Below are positions 9,315 through 18,557 of a stretch of DNA of 64,000 nucleotides, one piece after another. Positions within the stretch are counted from its first letter, which is position 1. Each line of letters starts with the position of its first letter. The position numbers and the translations under genes are program-made. This stretch comes from DASQBT01 sp963782495 (GTDB lineage Bacteria; Pseudomonadota; Gammaproteobacteria; Burkholderiales; Thiobacillaceae), in the NCBI GenBank assembly GCA_963782495.1, contig CAWAJU010000004.1, positions 310,001 through 374,000 of the forward strand. The letters run 5' to 3'. The notes under the pieces are model-generated. The model did no database searches. It was not told the DNA's origin and saw only the letters and a program-made list of their open reading frames with translations.

Positions 9315-9821
9315 CTATTTGCCCGGCCTACCCATATCCCGGAGCTCGACTTCGCCGGTTTCCAGATCGACCTCAGTACGCAGCAGCAACTCGAGCGGCA
9401 CAGGTTTTCCCCAAAGATCACCGCGAATCATCACACTTACCACGTTGTGATGATCGAGCTGGGCGTCGGACACCAGCGCTTCGACCCGAAGCGAAGATGG
9501 AGTGATGCGCGGCTCAAAGTCCAGGATAGCCTGGCGAATGGCGCCTTCCAAAGCGACAACATCGAGCGTGGATGAGGTCTCGCCGGCTAGCGCCGGCAGT
9601 CCAAAATTGATGACTGAATGCGCCGCATAGGTTTGCTCGGCAAGCCCGCCCATGCATGTCGCATTAAAGAGCCATACGAGATCGCGCAAGACGGCCTGAC
9701 GCAGCCTTGCCTTCGTGATCACGCGCGCCTCCCGCGGTTCCTGTTTCTTATCGGGCTCGTCGTCGGCCAGCCGGTCCAGAAGCGCGGGCTGAAGGCGTTC
9801 CTGCGGAGCGAGTTCAGCCAT
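9315..9821 (-). CDS. tssE: T6SS baseplate protein TssE (gp25-like)
   Basis: A protein of 168 residues of the gp25-like lysozyme-fold family, a baseplate component that starts sheath polymerisation. The start at 9821 (MAELAPQERLQPALLDRLAD) overlaps the end of tagJ by 8 bases; a longer frame reaching 9974 would run antiparallel to nothing but deeply into tagJ and is rejected. Family hallmarks are SVINFGLPALAG, FEPRITPSSLRVEA and the final EVDLETGEVELRDMG. Confidence 0.95.
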   Translation of the reverse strand: MAELAPQERLQPALLDRLADDEPDKKQEPREARVITKARLRQAVLRDLVWLFNATCMGGLAEQTYAAHSVINFGLPALAGETSSTLDVVALEGAIRQAILDFEPRITPSSLRVEALVSDAQLDHHNVVSVMIRGDLWGKPVPLELLLRTEVDLETGEVELRDMGRPGK

Positions 9822-10650
9822 GGTCCTCGTCTGCCGATACGCCGGTCGTGTCGGCAAGAGTGATGGACCGTATCTCCATAAGCGGAAATTCACCGGCGTC
9901 GGTGGCGATGATCCTCTGGCCCAAGCCGTAATAGGTATCCGAATCGACCTCCTCCCAGACGGTCTTGCGGGCAAGCGCGATCAGGCCGTCGTCGGAGGCC
10001 TCCGAGCCCGGGTAGCGGGTTGGAATCAATGCCACCGATTCGCCGCCGTTGGCGAACAGCAGGTGCGCCGGTATCCACACCATATCGCGGAGGTCCTCAG
10101 GTGGATCGATTGCAATCCTGCTCAGGCGCGAGAAGGGTACCCAGTAATAGCGGCCGCTGATGATCGCTTCCAGCACCGGACCAAGACGCGCATCGGCATC
10201 GGCAATCCAGGTGAAGTTCTGGCCATCCAGGCTGCCGCTCGTCGCAGCCGCCTCGTCCAAAGCGCGGCTGCGCAATTCACGGGATTGCCTTGATGACCCG
10301 CCGCCGGCAGTGAGGAGCGCCTCGATCAGCAGCGCTATCCAAGGTTCGGGCTGGCCGAACACCATCGGTGATTTCTTGCCCTCAAACACCTGCCTGCGCA
10401 GACTTTCGCAGCGCGCCGCCTCGCCGTACATCTGTGCCATCGCCAGGGCACCGGGGTCCAGGGTGGCGGCGACACTCAGCTGATTCAGTGCCCGCTCCCA
10501 TTGGCCAAGCACGCACAGGAGCTGGAACAGGAATATGCGCAACCTGGCATCGGCGGGCTTGGCCCGAACCTGCTCCTGCAGCAGCTTCAAGGCCTCCGCC
10601 GGTTGGCCGGCGCCCAATGTTTCTTCCGCAATTGCAGCAGGGTTGCTCAT
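9814..10650 (-). CDS. tagJ: T6SS accessory protein TagJ (ImpE family)
   Basis: A 278-residue ImpE/SciE/TagJ protein. The N-terminal half has TPR-like helices (GAGQPAEALKLLQEQVRAKPADARLRIFL, WERALNQLSVAATLDPGAL) and the C-terminal half has the conserved stretch YYWVPFSRLSRIAIDPPEDLRDMVW, which contains the family's signature. TagJ binds TssB and may tune ClpV recruitment to the sheath; it occurs in only part of T6SS clusters. It lies 43 bases after the second hcp gene and overlaps tssE. Confidence 0.93.
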   Translation of the reverse strand: MSNPAAIAEETLGAGQPAEALKLLQEQVRAKPADARLRIFLFQLLCVLGQWERALNQLSVAATLDPGALAMAQMYGEAARCESLRRQVFEGKKSPMVFGQPEPWIALLIEALLTAGGGSSRQSRELRSRALDEAAATSGSLDGQNFTWIADADARLGPVLEAIISGRYYWVPFSRLSRIAIDPPEDLRDMVWIPAHLLFANGGESVALIPTRYPGSEASDDGLIALARKTVWEEVDSDTYYGLGQRIIATDAGEFPLMEIRSITLADTTGVSADEDHG

Positions 10651-10693
10651 GTTCGTGTTGGTGATCGATTACTTACGCCGGTCAATCTTCAAA

Positions 10694-11182
10694 TCAGCTT
10701 GGATAGATCTCGTCCAGGAACGTCATGCTGCCGAGCAGCTGGCCGTCCTCGCCCTGACGCCGATATACGATCTCGATTTTCTGGAACGAAAAGCTCACGC
10801 TTTCCACCATCTCCGCGCCTCCGTCCGGGTCGGGCGCCTGCAATTCACAGGACGTGACGCGGCCATTTTCGATCGTGATACGGAAGAACTCCTGCTGCGT
10901 CTTGCCAGCCTTACGCACCGCAAGCACAGCCTTCTTGATCATTTCATTGGCGGACAGCGCATTCATGAGCGGGCAGGAAGCGCTATCGACTCTCTTGGTG
11001 ATTCGAAGCTGGTCTATTGTCCGTTTGCCGATGACACCGCCCGAGATATCTGTTTGAGCCCGCATTCCCCACGACCAAGAAATGACCTCTATCTCGCCCT
11101 TATGATCGTCGTCCTGTGACTCGCCCTTGATCTTGCCGGACTTCTGGCCCTCCACGCTGAGAAAAATATCAGTATCGGCCAT
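10694..11182 (-). CDS. hcp: Second Hcp-family tube protein
   Basis: A 162-residue Hcp-family protein (MADTDIFLSVEGQKSGKIKG, then EIEVISWSWGM and RKAGKTQQEFFRITIENG). Hcp forms hexameric rings that stack into the T6SS inner tube and can carry small effectors in the lumen. It is clearly diverged from the hcp at 11,860-12,342: the loop after SWSWG lacks that paralogue's glycine run, and it has two cysteines around the middle. It could be a specialised secreted Hcp or the tube subunit for a particular cargo. No strong ribosome binding site is visible before the ATG at 11,182. Confidence 0.93.
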   Translation of the reverse strand: MADTDIFLSVEGQKSGKIKGESQDDDHKGEIEVISWSWGMRAQTDISGGVIGKRTIDQLRITKRVDSASCPLMNALSANEMIKKAVLAVRKAGKTQQEFFRITIENGRVTSCELQAPDPDGGAEMVESVSFSFQKIEIVYRRQGEDGQLLGSMTFLDEIYPS

Positions 11183-11211
11183 GTGCTGCTAGAAGGAACA
11201 AGGAACGGCGC

Positions 11212-11739
11212 TCATTCGCGCACATTTTGCTGCAAAGCGACCTGTAGCCGCGCCGGGGTGGCCCAGTGATTCGGCATGTCGTGGTACTGGTCCGGGTCAC
11301 AATCGTCGGCCCACATCCTTGCAATGTTGTTGAATAATCCCAGTTTGTATTGGGTTCCTGTCTGGCTCGATACTTTCTCTCCGCGCGGCACGGGCCTGAC
11401 TATGCCGTCGGCGACGACCGGATAAGCGTGGGATCCCCCATGCGGATGTTTGAGCGCAGTCTCCAGGAACAGCACGGCCCGACGCGTCCTGGGGCCGTAG
11501 ATCCCGTCAAAATCCGAAGCGGTCAGCAGGTAAGCCCCATCGCTGCCCAAACCCAGACCACTTGGTCGAACGTCGTGATCCAAGTACCAGTTTGTCGCCA
11601 TATAAGCCAGGTATTGAAGCAGGAGCACGTCATCACTGCTATTCCAGGGAAACACCGGCTGGTCGAAATTGTAGAAATTGGTTCCGAATTCAGAGCGCCC
11701 GACCGACGCCCAGTATCCTTGATCCGTGTAAGCCATCAT
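11212..11739 (-). CDS. Small protein with peptidoglycan-binding-like motif between two hcp genes
   Basis: I do not recognise a named family. The 175-residue product has no signal peptide or membrane segment, is rich in Trp, Tyr and Asp, and contains SDFDGIYGPRTRRAVLFLET at about residues 75-95, which closely resembles the second half of the PG_binding_1 domain (DGIFGPxTxxAV). It lies between two hcp genes on the same strand, which suggests an Hcp-linked cargo or tube-associated protein. There is no obvious catalytic motif. GGAG precedes the start; ATG 11,736 is equally possible. Confidence in the gene is high, in a function low. Confidence 0.8.
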   Translation of the reverse strand: MMAYTDQGYWASVGRSEFGTNFYNFDQPVFPWNSSDDVLLLQYLAYMATNWYLDHDVRPSGLGLGSDGAYLLTASDFDGIYGPRTRRAVLFLETALKHPHGGSHAYPVVADGIVRPVPRGEKVSSQTGTQYKLGLFNNIARMWADDCDPDQYHDMPNHWATPARLQVALQQNVRE

Positions 11740-11859
11740 GAGGTCTCCAACGCAGGTTCATTGGCCGCACTTTCCCCACCAAACCGTGCCGCCCCTGATC
11801 TAGTCTGCACCGCGCGTGACTCTGTGGGCGGCTTGGGCGGGTGAAGTATCAGATTGCCG

Positions 11860-12342
11860 TCAGCCTTCCTTGTTTGCCTTGATGTCGTACTTGAAATGGA
11901 CCCCGGCATCGAGCGAACCATCTGACTTTTGTGGCTTGTATTCAAGATCGACCTTGGCGAACTGAAGGCTGACGCTCTCCACCAGCCCGCCGTCGCTGCC
12001 GTTCCCGCTCGGTGTGACACTGGTGACCAGGACATCATTCATGGTAACCATAAGATATTCCTGCGGCGTCTTTCCGGCCTTACGCATGGTCAGTTTTGCC
12101 TCTTTAATGTGCTCGCCTGTGGCACAGGCTTTGAGCAGATTTGGCGAAGCCTTGTCGTAGCCGTGGGTGAAGTGGATGTCCTGAAAACTGGCCTTGCCCA
12201 CGCCACCGCCACCGCCACCGCCCATCGAGCCCCCCTGCGCGACGCCCCACGACCAGGCTAGAACTTCGATCTCATCCTTATGCTTGTCGTCCGGAGACTC
12301 ACCTTTGATGTCACCAATCTTGATGAAAAGGTCGGATGCCAT
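11860..12342 (-). CDS. hcp: T6SS tube protein Hcp (TssD)
   Basis: A 160-residue Hcp1-type protein: MASDLFIKIGDIKGESPDDKHKDEIEVLAWSWG at the N-terminus, a Gly-rich loop of seven glycines, then SFQDIHFTHGYDKASPNLLKACATGEHI and LTMRKAGKTPQEYLMV. Its position directly after tssC and its canonical sequence make it the likely main tube subunit. A strong GAGGAGG lies 7-13 bases before the ATG, consistent with high expression. Confidence 0.97.
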   Translation of the reverse strand: MASDLFIKIGDIKGESPDDKHKDEIEVLAWSWGVAQGGSMGGGGGGGVGKASFQDIHFTHGYDKASPNLLKACATGEHIKEAKLTMRKAGKTPQEYLMVTMNDVLVTSVTPSGNGSDGGLVESVSLQFAKVDLEYKPQKSDGSLDAGVHFKYDIKANKEG

Positions 12343-12398
12343 TTGATACCTCCTCGTTTACATGATGAATTGTTGAACTGCAGCCGGTTCGCCGCGCC

Positions 12399-13895
12399 TC
12401 AGCCGGCCGCCTTCGCCGAAGGTAACTTGGAAACCAATCTCAAAGAGACTGTAAGGCCTTCTAGTTGGTAGTGAGGCCGGAGGAAAAACTTGGAGTTGTA
12501 ATACCCCGGGTTGCCTTCCACCTCTTCCACGACCACCTCAGCCGCTGCCAATGGTTTTTGCGCCTTTGTTGTCTCCGAGGAGTGTACCGGGTCGCCATCT
12601 ACATAGTTCATGATCCAGTTTTGCAGCCAGATCTGCATGTCCGCTCGTTCCTTGAACGAACCGATCTTGTCGCGCACGATGCATTTCAGATAGTGCGCGA
12701 AACGGCAGCAGGCGAATAGATACGGCAGCCGCGCCGCCAGATTGGCATTCGCGGTGGCGTCGGGATCGTCGTATTCGAAAGGTTTCTGCAACGATTGCGC
12801 GCCGATGAACGCGGCGAAGTCGGAATTCTTTCGGTGAATGAGCGGCATGAAGCCATTCTTCGCCAATTCGGCCTCGCGCCGGTCGCTGATGGCGATCTCG
12901 GTGGGACACTTCATGTCCACGCCGCCGTCGTCGGTTGGAAAGGTATGGGTTGGAAGTCCTTCCACCGCGCCGCCCGATTCCACCCCGCGTATGCGCGAGC
13001 ACCAACCATAAAGTTTGAAGGATCGGTTGATGTTGGTCGCCATGGCATATGCTGAATTGGCCCAAGTGTACCTGCTGTGATCGGCGGCACCCGTGTCCTC
13101 TTCGAAGTCGAACTCCTCCACTGGGCTGGTCTTGGCCCCGTAAGGCAGGCGCGCCAAAAAGCGCGGCATTGCGAGCCCGATATAGCGTGCATCCTCGGAT
13201 TCGCGCAGCGAACGCCAGCCGGCATACTCCGGCGTCGTGAAGATCTTGGTGAGATCACGCGGGTTGGCCAACTCCTGCCAACTCGCCATCTGCATGACGG
13301 TTGGAGAGGCACCTGCAATGAAGGGCGTGTGTGCAGCCGCGGCCACCTTGCTAATCTCACCGAGCAGTTCCACATCGGGAGGCGTCTGGTCAAAATGGTA
13401 ATCACCTACCAGGCAGCCAAAAGGCTCGCCGCCGAATTGACCGTATTCCTCCTCGTACACTTTCTTGAACACCGGGCTCTGATCCCAGGCAGTCCCCTTG
13501 AACCGTTTCAGGGTCTTGCCCAGATCAGGCTTGGCGACGTTCATGAAGCGGATCTTCAACATCTCGTCGGTCTCAGTATTGTTGACGAGATAGTGCAGGC
13601 CGCGCCATGCGCCTTCCAGCTTTTGAAAGTCCTCATGGTGGAGAATCAGGTTGATCTGCTCCGACAACTTTCGGTCCAGTTCGGCAATGATTGCCTCGAT
13701 GGACTTGATGACGTCGGTCCCGATCAGCTTGGTTTCTGCAAGCGCCTGTTCGGCAAGTGTCTTTACCGCCTGCTCGACTGCTTCCTTGGCCTCATCGGTC
13801 TTCGGCTTAAACTCCTTCTGCAGCAGCGTGGAGAACTCGTTACCTTCGAGTTTCAAACCTTCTGCCTGTGGAGCCCCTTGTTGGGTCTCTGCCAT
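12399..13895 (-). CDS. tssC: T6SS contractile sheath large subunit TssC
   Basis: A 498-residue sheath protein (VipB/EvpB family) that assembles with TssB into the contractile sheath around the Hcp tube. It has the family landmarks LNLILHHEDFQKLEGAWRGLHYL-type sequence (here INLILHHEDFQKLEGAWRG), FGGEPFGCLVGDYHF, FIAGASPTVMQM and the C-terminal FFLRPHYQLEGLTVSLRLVSKLP. It lies 29 bases after tssB and has GAGGGAAAG as ribosome binding site. Full length. Confidence 0.98.
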   Translation of the reverse strand: MAETQQGAPQAEGLKLEGNEFSTLLQKEFKPKTDEAKEAVEQAVKTLAEQALAETKLIGTDVIKSIEAIIAELDRKLSEQINLILHHEDFQKLEGAWRGLHYLVNNTETDEMLKIRFMNVAKPDLGKTLKRFKGTAWDQSPVFKKVYEEEYGQFGGEPFGCLVGDYHFDQTPPDVELLGEISKVAAAAHTPFIAGASPTVMQMASWQELANPRDLTKIFTTPEYAGWRSLRESEDARYIGLAMPRFLARLPYGAKTSPVEEFDFEEDTGAADHSRYTWANSAYAMATNINRSFKLYGWCSRIRGVESGGAVEGLPTHTFPTDDGGVDMKCPTEIAISDRREAELAKNGFMPLIHRKNSDFAAFIGAQSLQKPFEYDDPDATANANLAARLPYLFACCRFAHYLKCIVRDKIGSFKERADMQIWLQNWIMNYVDGDPVHSSETTKAQKPLAAAEVVVEEVEGNPGYYNSKFFLRPHYQLEGLTVSLRLVSKLPSAKAAG

Positions 13896-13924
13896 GTTTC
13901 TTTCCCTCGCAGTCGCAAACCGGG

Positions 13925-14437
13925 TCAGGTCTGCCCGCCGTCGTCGGCGGGCTTCTTGCTCGCAGCCAAGGACTGTAGCAAGGCTGGATCCTGAAGTACC
14001 TTGGCGATCAATTCCTCGGCGCCGGTCTTCCCGTCCATATAGGTGACCAGATTGGAGAGTTGCTCGCGAGCTTCTAATAACTTGTTGAGAGCATCTACCT
14101 TGCGCGCCACCGCGGCGGGCGAAAAGTCGTCCATGCTTTCGAACGTGATGTCGACGCTGATATTGCCCTCGCCGGTCAGAGTGTTGGGTACCTGGAAAGC
14201 AACGCGCGGCTTGATGGCCTTCATCCGACTGTCGAAGTTGTCGACATCAATGTCCAGGAATTTTCGATCCGCTACAGCCGGCAGCGCCTCCGCCGGTTTG
14301 CCCGAGAGGTCGGCCAGGACACCCATGACGAAAGGAAGCTGGATCTTCTTTTCCGCACCGTAGAGTTCCACCTCATACTCGATCTGTACGCGCGGTGCGC
14401 GATTACGTGCGATGAATTTCTGACTGCTTTGGGCCAT
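13925..14437 (-). CDS. tssB: T6SS contractile sheath small subunit TssB
   Basis: A 170-residue VipA/ImpB protein, partner of TssC in the sheath. The pattern RNRAPRVQIEYEVELYGAEKKIQLPFVMGVLADLSGKP is typical, as is the C-terminal helix LNKLLEAREQLSNLVTYMDGKTGAEELI, which in other systems carries the sheath-sheath contact and the neighbouring ClpV recognition helix. GGGAGGG lies upstream of the ATG. Confidence 0.98.
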   Translation of the reverse strand: MAQSSQKFIARNRAPRVQIEYEVELYGAEKKIQLPFVMGVLADLSGKPAEALPAVADRKFLDIDVDNFDSRMKAIKPRVAFQVPNTLTGEGNISVDITFESMDDFSPAAVARKVDALNKLLEAREQLSNLVTYMDGKTGAEELIAKVLQDPALLQSLAASKKPADDGGQT

Positions 14438-14548
14438 GTTTCCCTCCCTGGATCGATGGTGGAAGAACCAATTATGGGGTCGCCTGCACGCTCGGCGTAA
14501 TTATTCATCTTTTTAGACACTATGTGTGTGAAATTCAAGCAGGTGCTC

Positions 14549-15550
14549 CTATTCGCGATCGAGTCCCGCGATGTTCTGGATCGTCGAGAGACTGTCAGGC
14601 GCGAGGTCTCGGATGATTTCGATGAAGTCCTTCGACATCAACCTCTGAGCCCGCCGAATGAGGAGCGGCGCAGGATTGGACGGTTCCGTTCGCTCCATGA
14701 ACTGGCAAACACGGTCAAGCAACTGCAGCGCATCGTCCCGGCTGCGGAGGTCTCCGCTAGCCGCCGGCGAACGCCCGGCATCATCGACGCGCAGCGTCGC
14801 CTCCTCGATCTGCCCAGAGGCTTGTCCGCGCCCTCGGTCGCAAACCAGGTTCACCATCTTGAGCAGATCAATCAGTGGGGCCAGATCGGGCGCGTACTCG
14901 GCTCCGACCTTTTCGACGAGGAGCGTTTTCAGCTTAAGGGCGAGTCGGCCTGACTCCTGCAAAGCGTCGAGCGCCGATGTATCCTCACTAGCTGCGGCAC
15001 GCAGAATACCTTCGATCTGCGGCTGCGTAAGCGCATCCATGCTGCCTGGTGGCAGCTTTCCCGCTGCCACCAGGATGTCGCGCACGCTCACGCGCCCGTG
15101 CAGGTCTGCACGCACCACCTCTATTCCGCGTAGATCCCTCAGGAATGTGTCCGGGTCAGCAAGCGGCTGCAGCGCGTTCATGCGCATCGTGGGGTCGTTG
15201 TTGTCCTCCGCTTCCAGCCGCGGGTGAACGGCGTCCCAGTAACGGTCAAGCAGGCCGTATATCAGGTTGAGGCCAGCACTCAAGCCCATTGCGCTTTCGG
15301 TGCACACGAGCGCCCTCGCCAGAAGGACCGCCGCCCGCACGTCTTTGGTGCGGGCGAGCAAAACCTGAGCGCGTCGGCTAACGTCTGTCCAGTCCGGTAC
15401 TTCGCCGGGCACGACCGTCTCACCAAGTTGCTGTTCAGGCTTGCCGCGCGCCGCCTGCTCGAGCTCGCGAAATTCCGGGTCGTACTCAAGGTCGGGGCCG
15501 CAGGGAGGCTCGTTGGCAGTTTCCGCCAGCAATTCGTCGAGTTCGATCAA
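14549..15550 (-). CDS. tssA: T6SS cap and assembly protein TssA
   Basis: A 333-residue ImpA_N-domain protein. TssA binds the baseplate and then caps the growing tube and sheath. It begins with IELDELLAETANEPPCGPDLEYDPEF, the canonical N-terminus. The start codon at 15,550 is TTG rather than ATG, with a run of G upstream as a weak ribosome binding site; this start is chosen because it restores the conserved N-terminus. It is the first gene of the minus-strand T6SS operon in view, 111 bases before tssB. Confidence 0.94.
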   Translation of the reverse strand: MIELDELLAETANEPPCGPDLEYDPEFRELEQAARGKPEQQLGETVVPGEVPDWTDVSRRAQVLLARTKDVRAAVLLARALVCTESAMGLSAGLNLIYGLLDRYWDAVHPRLEAEDNNDPTMRMNALQPLADPDTFLRDLRGIEVVRADLHGRVSVRDILVAAGKLPPGSMDALTQPQIEGILRAAASEDTSALDALQESGRLALKLKTLLVEKVGAEYAPDLAPLIDLLKMVNLVCDRGRGQASGQIEEATLRVDDAGRSPAASGDLRSRDDALQLLDRVCQFMERTEPSNPAPLLIRRAQRLMSKDFIEIIRDLAPDSLSTIQNIAGLDRE

Positions 15551-15590
15551 GCGTGCAACCCCCCAGTCGTTTTGTTACGCCCATCTTCGC

Positions 15591-15611
15591 GTCCAGTCAG
15601 CCTAGCTGGAC
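15591..15611. promoter_or_regulatory. Inverted repeat upstream of tssA (possible operator)
   Basis: The arms GTCCAG and CTGGAC are separated by 9 bases and lie about 40 bases before the tssA start, in the leader or promoter of the T6SS operon. The symmetry is visible, but a regulatory role is only an inference. The rest of 15,551-15,737 shows no further clear signal. Confidence 0.3.
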
Positions 15612-15737
15612 CCACCCAGATTCCCGGCTGCACCCAGGCAAGCGGTCATGTCAGAGGTCGAGACCAACCCGGAGTAACGCGGCAACCATAGCATAGTCGC
15701 ATGCGGAAGAAGACGGAAGCGCCGCAGCCTCCGGACG

Positions 15738-16574
15738 CTATCTGTGCGCGGAGGGCCTGCCACGTGCCGCAGCAAGATCTGCGAGCATCCCGGGCCACAG
15801 CTTCTCCCAGCAACAGTCGTGGTCGATACCGGGTAACTCGATAACGTGCGTCGACGGGTGACTTGCCGCATAGCGCCTGGCAATGACAGGAGGTACGTTG
15901 CGATCAAGCATGCCGACATAGTGCCGCTGGACGATCGCCGTATCCAGCGGAGGTCGGGTGGCGGGATTCAGCGATCCAATAAGCGGGCTATAGCCATGAA
16001 GTCCGGCCCACGCAGTGATGTCCAGATTGCCTGCCAAGGTCACCACTGCGTGTGTTTCCGAAAACCGCTCCGCCAGCAGCACAGCCAGCGTCCCGCCGCC
16101 GCTGTGCCCAATAAAGACCAATTTCGCATCCGGGTCCCTTTGAATAATGGATTTCAGGGCCCGTGCCATGCTGGCCACTACGCGTTCCGAGTAGCGCTCG
16201 TTCGTCCACAACGCAGGGGAGCAGTGGGGCGCAGTTGCCAAACCATAGTAGCAAGGTCGACCCAAGTAAATCGTGGGCGCCGGGTCCAAGGCCATCATCC
16301 GCAGCATAAGCGGATGACGCGGCGTGGGATCGTCAGCGATGCGGTCGTCGACCACCCAGGGCAGGCCGTCATGCTCGAGGTACACATGAAATTCCGATCC
16401 CAAGCCTGGCTTGAGATAAACCAGGTGAAGAAAGTCCGTCCCTTGCACCCATTGTTGCGTGTAACCCAGCTCGCGCGCAGTTTCATCAATGCGCTGGGCG
16501 GGCGTGGCACAGGCCCCCAGAACCGACACCCCGATCAGACAAGAAAGCAACCGAGCGGACAACGCGACATGCAT
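15738..16574 (-). CDS. Alpha/beta hydrolase, predicted lipoprotein
   Basis: A serine hydrolase of about 278 residues. The N-terminus has a hydrophobic segment ending in the lipobox VLGAC, so it is probably lipid-anchored after export. The nucleophile elbow is FIGHSGGGTLAVLLAERF, and a likely catalytic His lies in LPGIDHDCCWEKLWPG. The start is placed at ATG 16,574 (MHVALSARLL) rather than at a TTG two codons upstream. It is divergent from the caspase gene, with 69 bases between the starts. Substrate unknown. It lies beyond the T6SS operon on the same strand but is separated from tssA by 187 bases. Confidence 0.8.
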   Translation of the reverse strand: MHVALSARLLSCLIGVSVLGACATPAQRIDETARELGYTQQWVQGTDFLHLVYLKPGLGSEFHVYLEHDGLPWVVDDRIADDPTPRHPLMLRMMALDPAPTIYLGRPCYYGLATAPHCSPALWTNERYSERVVASMARALKSIIQRDPDAKLVFIGHSGGGTLAVLLAERFSETHAVVTLAGNLDITAWAGLHGYSPLIGSLNPATRPPLDTAIVQRHYVGMLDRNVPPVIARRYAASHPSTHVIELPGIDHDCCWEKLWPGMLADLAAARGRPSAHR

Positions 16575-16643
16575 GGGCAATGTTCCAAGCGAACTCCCGG
16601 CGCGGTTTGAACGCCGCGCGATTTGTGCTAGCTTAACCCAATC

Positions 16644-18452
16644 ATGGCATCTTTGCCCTCGACAGTTGCGGCCTCGTACCGGTCTCGCGCCCGTGGGGTC
16701 GCGCTACTGCTATTCGCCGGGCTATCTCTACTCCTGCCGCTATCGGCGGCCTCCGCCGCCGATCTTCCATCGGGTTCCCAGCAGCCGGCTGTCGTTTCGA
16801 AAGCAGACCAATTACTAATCGTAGACTGCCTCTTGCCTGGACAGGTTCGAAAGCTGGGGATGTCGGTGACCTTTCTCACTGCACGACAGGCAATCAAGAC
16901 TTCAGCCCAGGATTGCGAGATCCGGGGCGGCGAATACGTCCTTTATGACCGCAGCAATTACGCTACTGCGCTCAAGGTATGGCTGCCGCAGGCGGAACAA
17001 GGAGACCCGACGGCGCAAAACTATGTGGGCGAAATCTACGAGAAGGGCTTGGGCGTTGCGCCCGACCATGGCGCAGCGGCATCATGGTACCGCAAGGCCG
17101 CAGAACAGGGTTATGCCCGGGCACAGATCAATCTCGGCTTCCTGTACGAAAAGGGGCTGGGTGTAGAGAAAGATCCGGCGAAGGCGCTCAGCTGGTACCG
17201 CAAGGCTTCCGGCCTGAGCGGGGCCATCGTGCTTAATAGTGGTGTGGCATCCGAGCCGCCACCCAAGGCAGCGCCCGCAACATCGCCGACCAAGACAGCG
17301 ACGGAGGCCCCAGTGGACGTCGCCCCGCCGGCCATCCAGATAATTGATCCCCCCGTGCTGGTAACCCGCGGCAGACCCAGCGTTGCGGTGCGCTCCGGCA
17401 TGTCTGTCCGCGAGGTGGTGGGCAAGGTCAACACGCCAGCCGGGCTGTATTCCTTCACCGTTAACGACCACAGTGAAAGAACGGACAAGAATGGTTTGTT
17501 CCACGTCGACGTGCCGGTCCTGGGCACGACCACGCCGGTCAACATCGTTGCCGTCGACAAGAGAGGGAAACGCACGGAGGTCCAGTTTACGCTCGTACCA
17601 GAGGAATTGACTGCCGCGACCGTCGCTGCTGCCACCGAAGCGCCTCTACCTTCACGACTGGGTGTGTTCTATGCGTTGGTGATCGGCAATGAACAGTATA
17701 CGGAGCTACCCAAGCTCTCCACCGCCGTCAATGATGCCAAGAGCATCGCCGAGATCCTTACCAAGAAATACGGCTTCAAGACCACCCTCCTGGTCAACGC
17801 CACCCGTTATGACATTCTGTCCAGCCTGAATGCAATGCGCGAGAAGCTGGGCAAGAATGACAATCTGCTCATCTACTATGCTGGCCACGGCGAGCTGGAC
17901 AGGGTCAATTTCCGCGGCTATTGGCTGCCGGTGGATGCCGAGCCCAAGAGCCCCGCAAATTGGATTTCGAATATTTCCGTGACGGACATGCTCAACGCCA
18001 TGGCGGCCAAACACGTCCTGGTGATTGCTGATTCCTGCTATTCGGGCGCGATGACCCTTTCTTCGGTTGACCAAATGGAACCGGGTGCGTCGGACCAACA
18101 GCGCCTGCAGTGGATGAAGGTCATCGGCAACACCCGCTCACGCACGGTACTGAGCTCCGGAGGCCTGAGGCCAGTCATGGACGCGGGCGGCGGCAACCAT
18201 TCCGTCTTCGCCAAGGCCGTGCTCGACGTGTTGCAGGCCAATCAAGACGCCCTCGAAGGCCAGCGCCTGTTCCGTGAGGTGTCTGCTCGCGTCGTATACA
18301 CCGCGTTGCGTTACAAGTTTGAACAGATCCCTCAATACGCGCCGATCAGGTTCGCCGGGCATGAGGCCGGGGATTTCCTGTTCGTGCCGCTAAGACAGCA
18401 GGAAAGCATCGCGCCGATGTTCGGCTCGAATAGACTCAGTTCGGCACGGTGA
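16644..18452 (+). CDS. Exported Sel1-repeat and caspase-domain (C14) protein
   Basis: A 602-residue protein with, in order, a signal peptide (hydrophobic ALLLFAGLSLLLPLSAASA, residues about 20-38), two Sel1/TPR-like repeats (residues about 110-190: AQNYVGEIYEKGLGVAPDHGAAASWYRKAAEQG and a second copy), a linker rich in Ala, Pro and Thr, a beta-sandwich-like segment (residues about 230-320), and a caspase-like domain from about 335. The catalytic dyad is visible as His in YYAGHGELD and Cys in IADSCYSGAM. Bacterial caspase-like proteins are Cys proteases or pseudo-proteases in stress, defence or cell-surface roles; the substrate here is unknown. It lies directly before the beta-barrel gene. Confidence 0.9.
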   Translation: MASLPSTVAASYRSRARGVALLLFAGLSLLLPLSAASAADLPSGSQQPAVVSKADQLLIVDCLLPGQVRKLGMSVTFLTARQAIKTSAQDCEIRGGEYVLYDRSNYATALKVWLPQAEQGDPTAQNYVGEIYEKGLGVAPDHGAAASWYRKAAEQGYARAQINLGFLYEKGLGVEKDPAKALSWYRKASGLSGAIVLNSGVASEPPPKAAPATSPTKTATEAPVDVAPPAIQIIDPPVLVTRGRPSVAVRSGMSVREVVGKVNTPAGLYSFTVNDHSERTDKNGLFHVDVPVLGTTTPVNIVAVDKRGKRTEVQFTLVPEELTAATVAAATEAPLPSRLGVFYALVIGNEQYTELPKLSTAVNDAKSIAEILTKKYGFKTTLLVNATRYDILSSLNAMREKLGKNDNLLIYYAGHGELDRVNFRGYWLPVDAEPKSPANWISNISVTDMLNAMAAKHVLVIADSCYSGAMTLSSVDQMEPGASDQQRLQWMKVIGNTRSRTVLSSGGLRPVMDAGGGNHSVFAKAVLDVLQANQDALEGQRLFREVSARVVYTALRYKFEQIPQYAPIRFAGHEAGDFLFVPLRQQESIAPMFGSNRLSSAR

Positions 18453-18557
18453 CATGCGCTGCGGGTGTCGCCAGGCGCCATCCGAGCTAAGATTCGACTA
18501 GTTCAGCGCACGCGCTTCGAAGGGCGTTACTTCATGAAACGAACAACGGGAGGGAGC

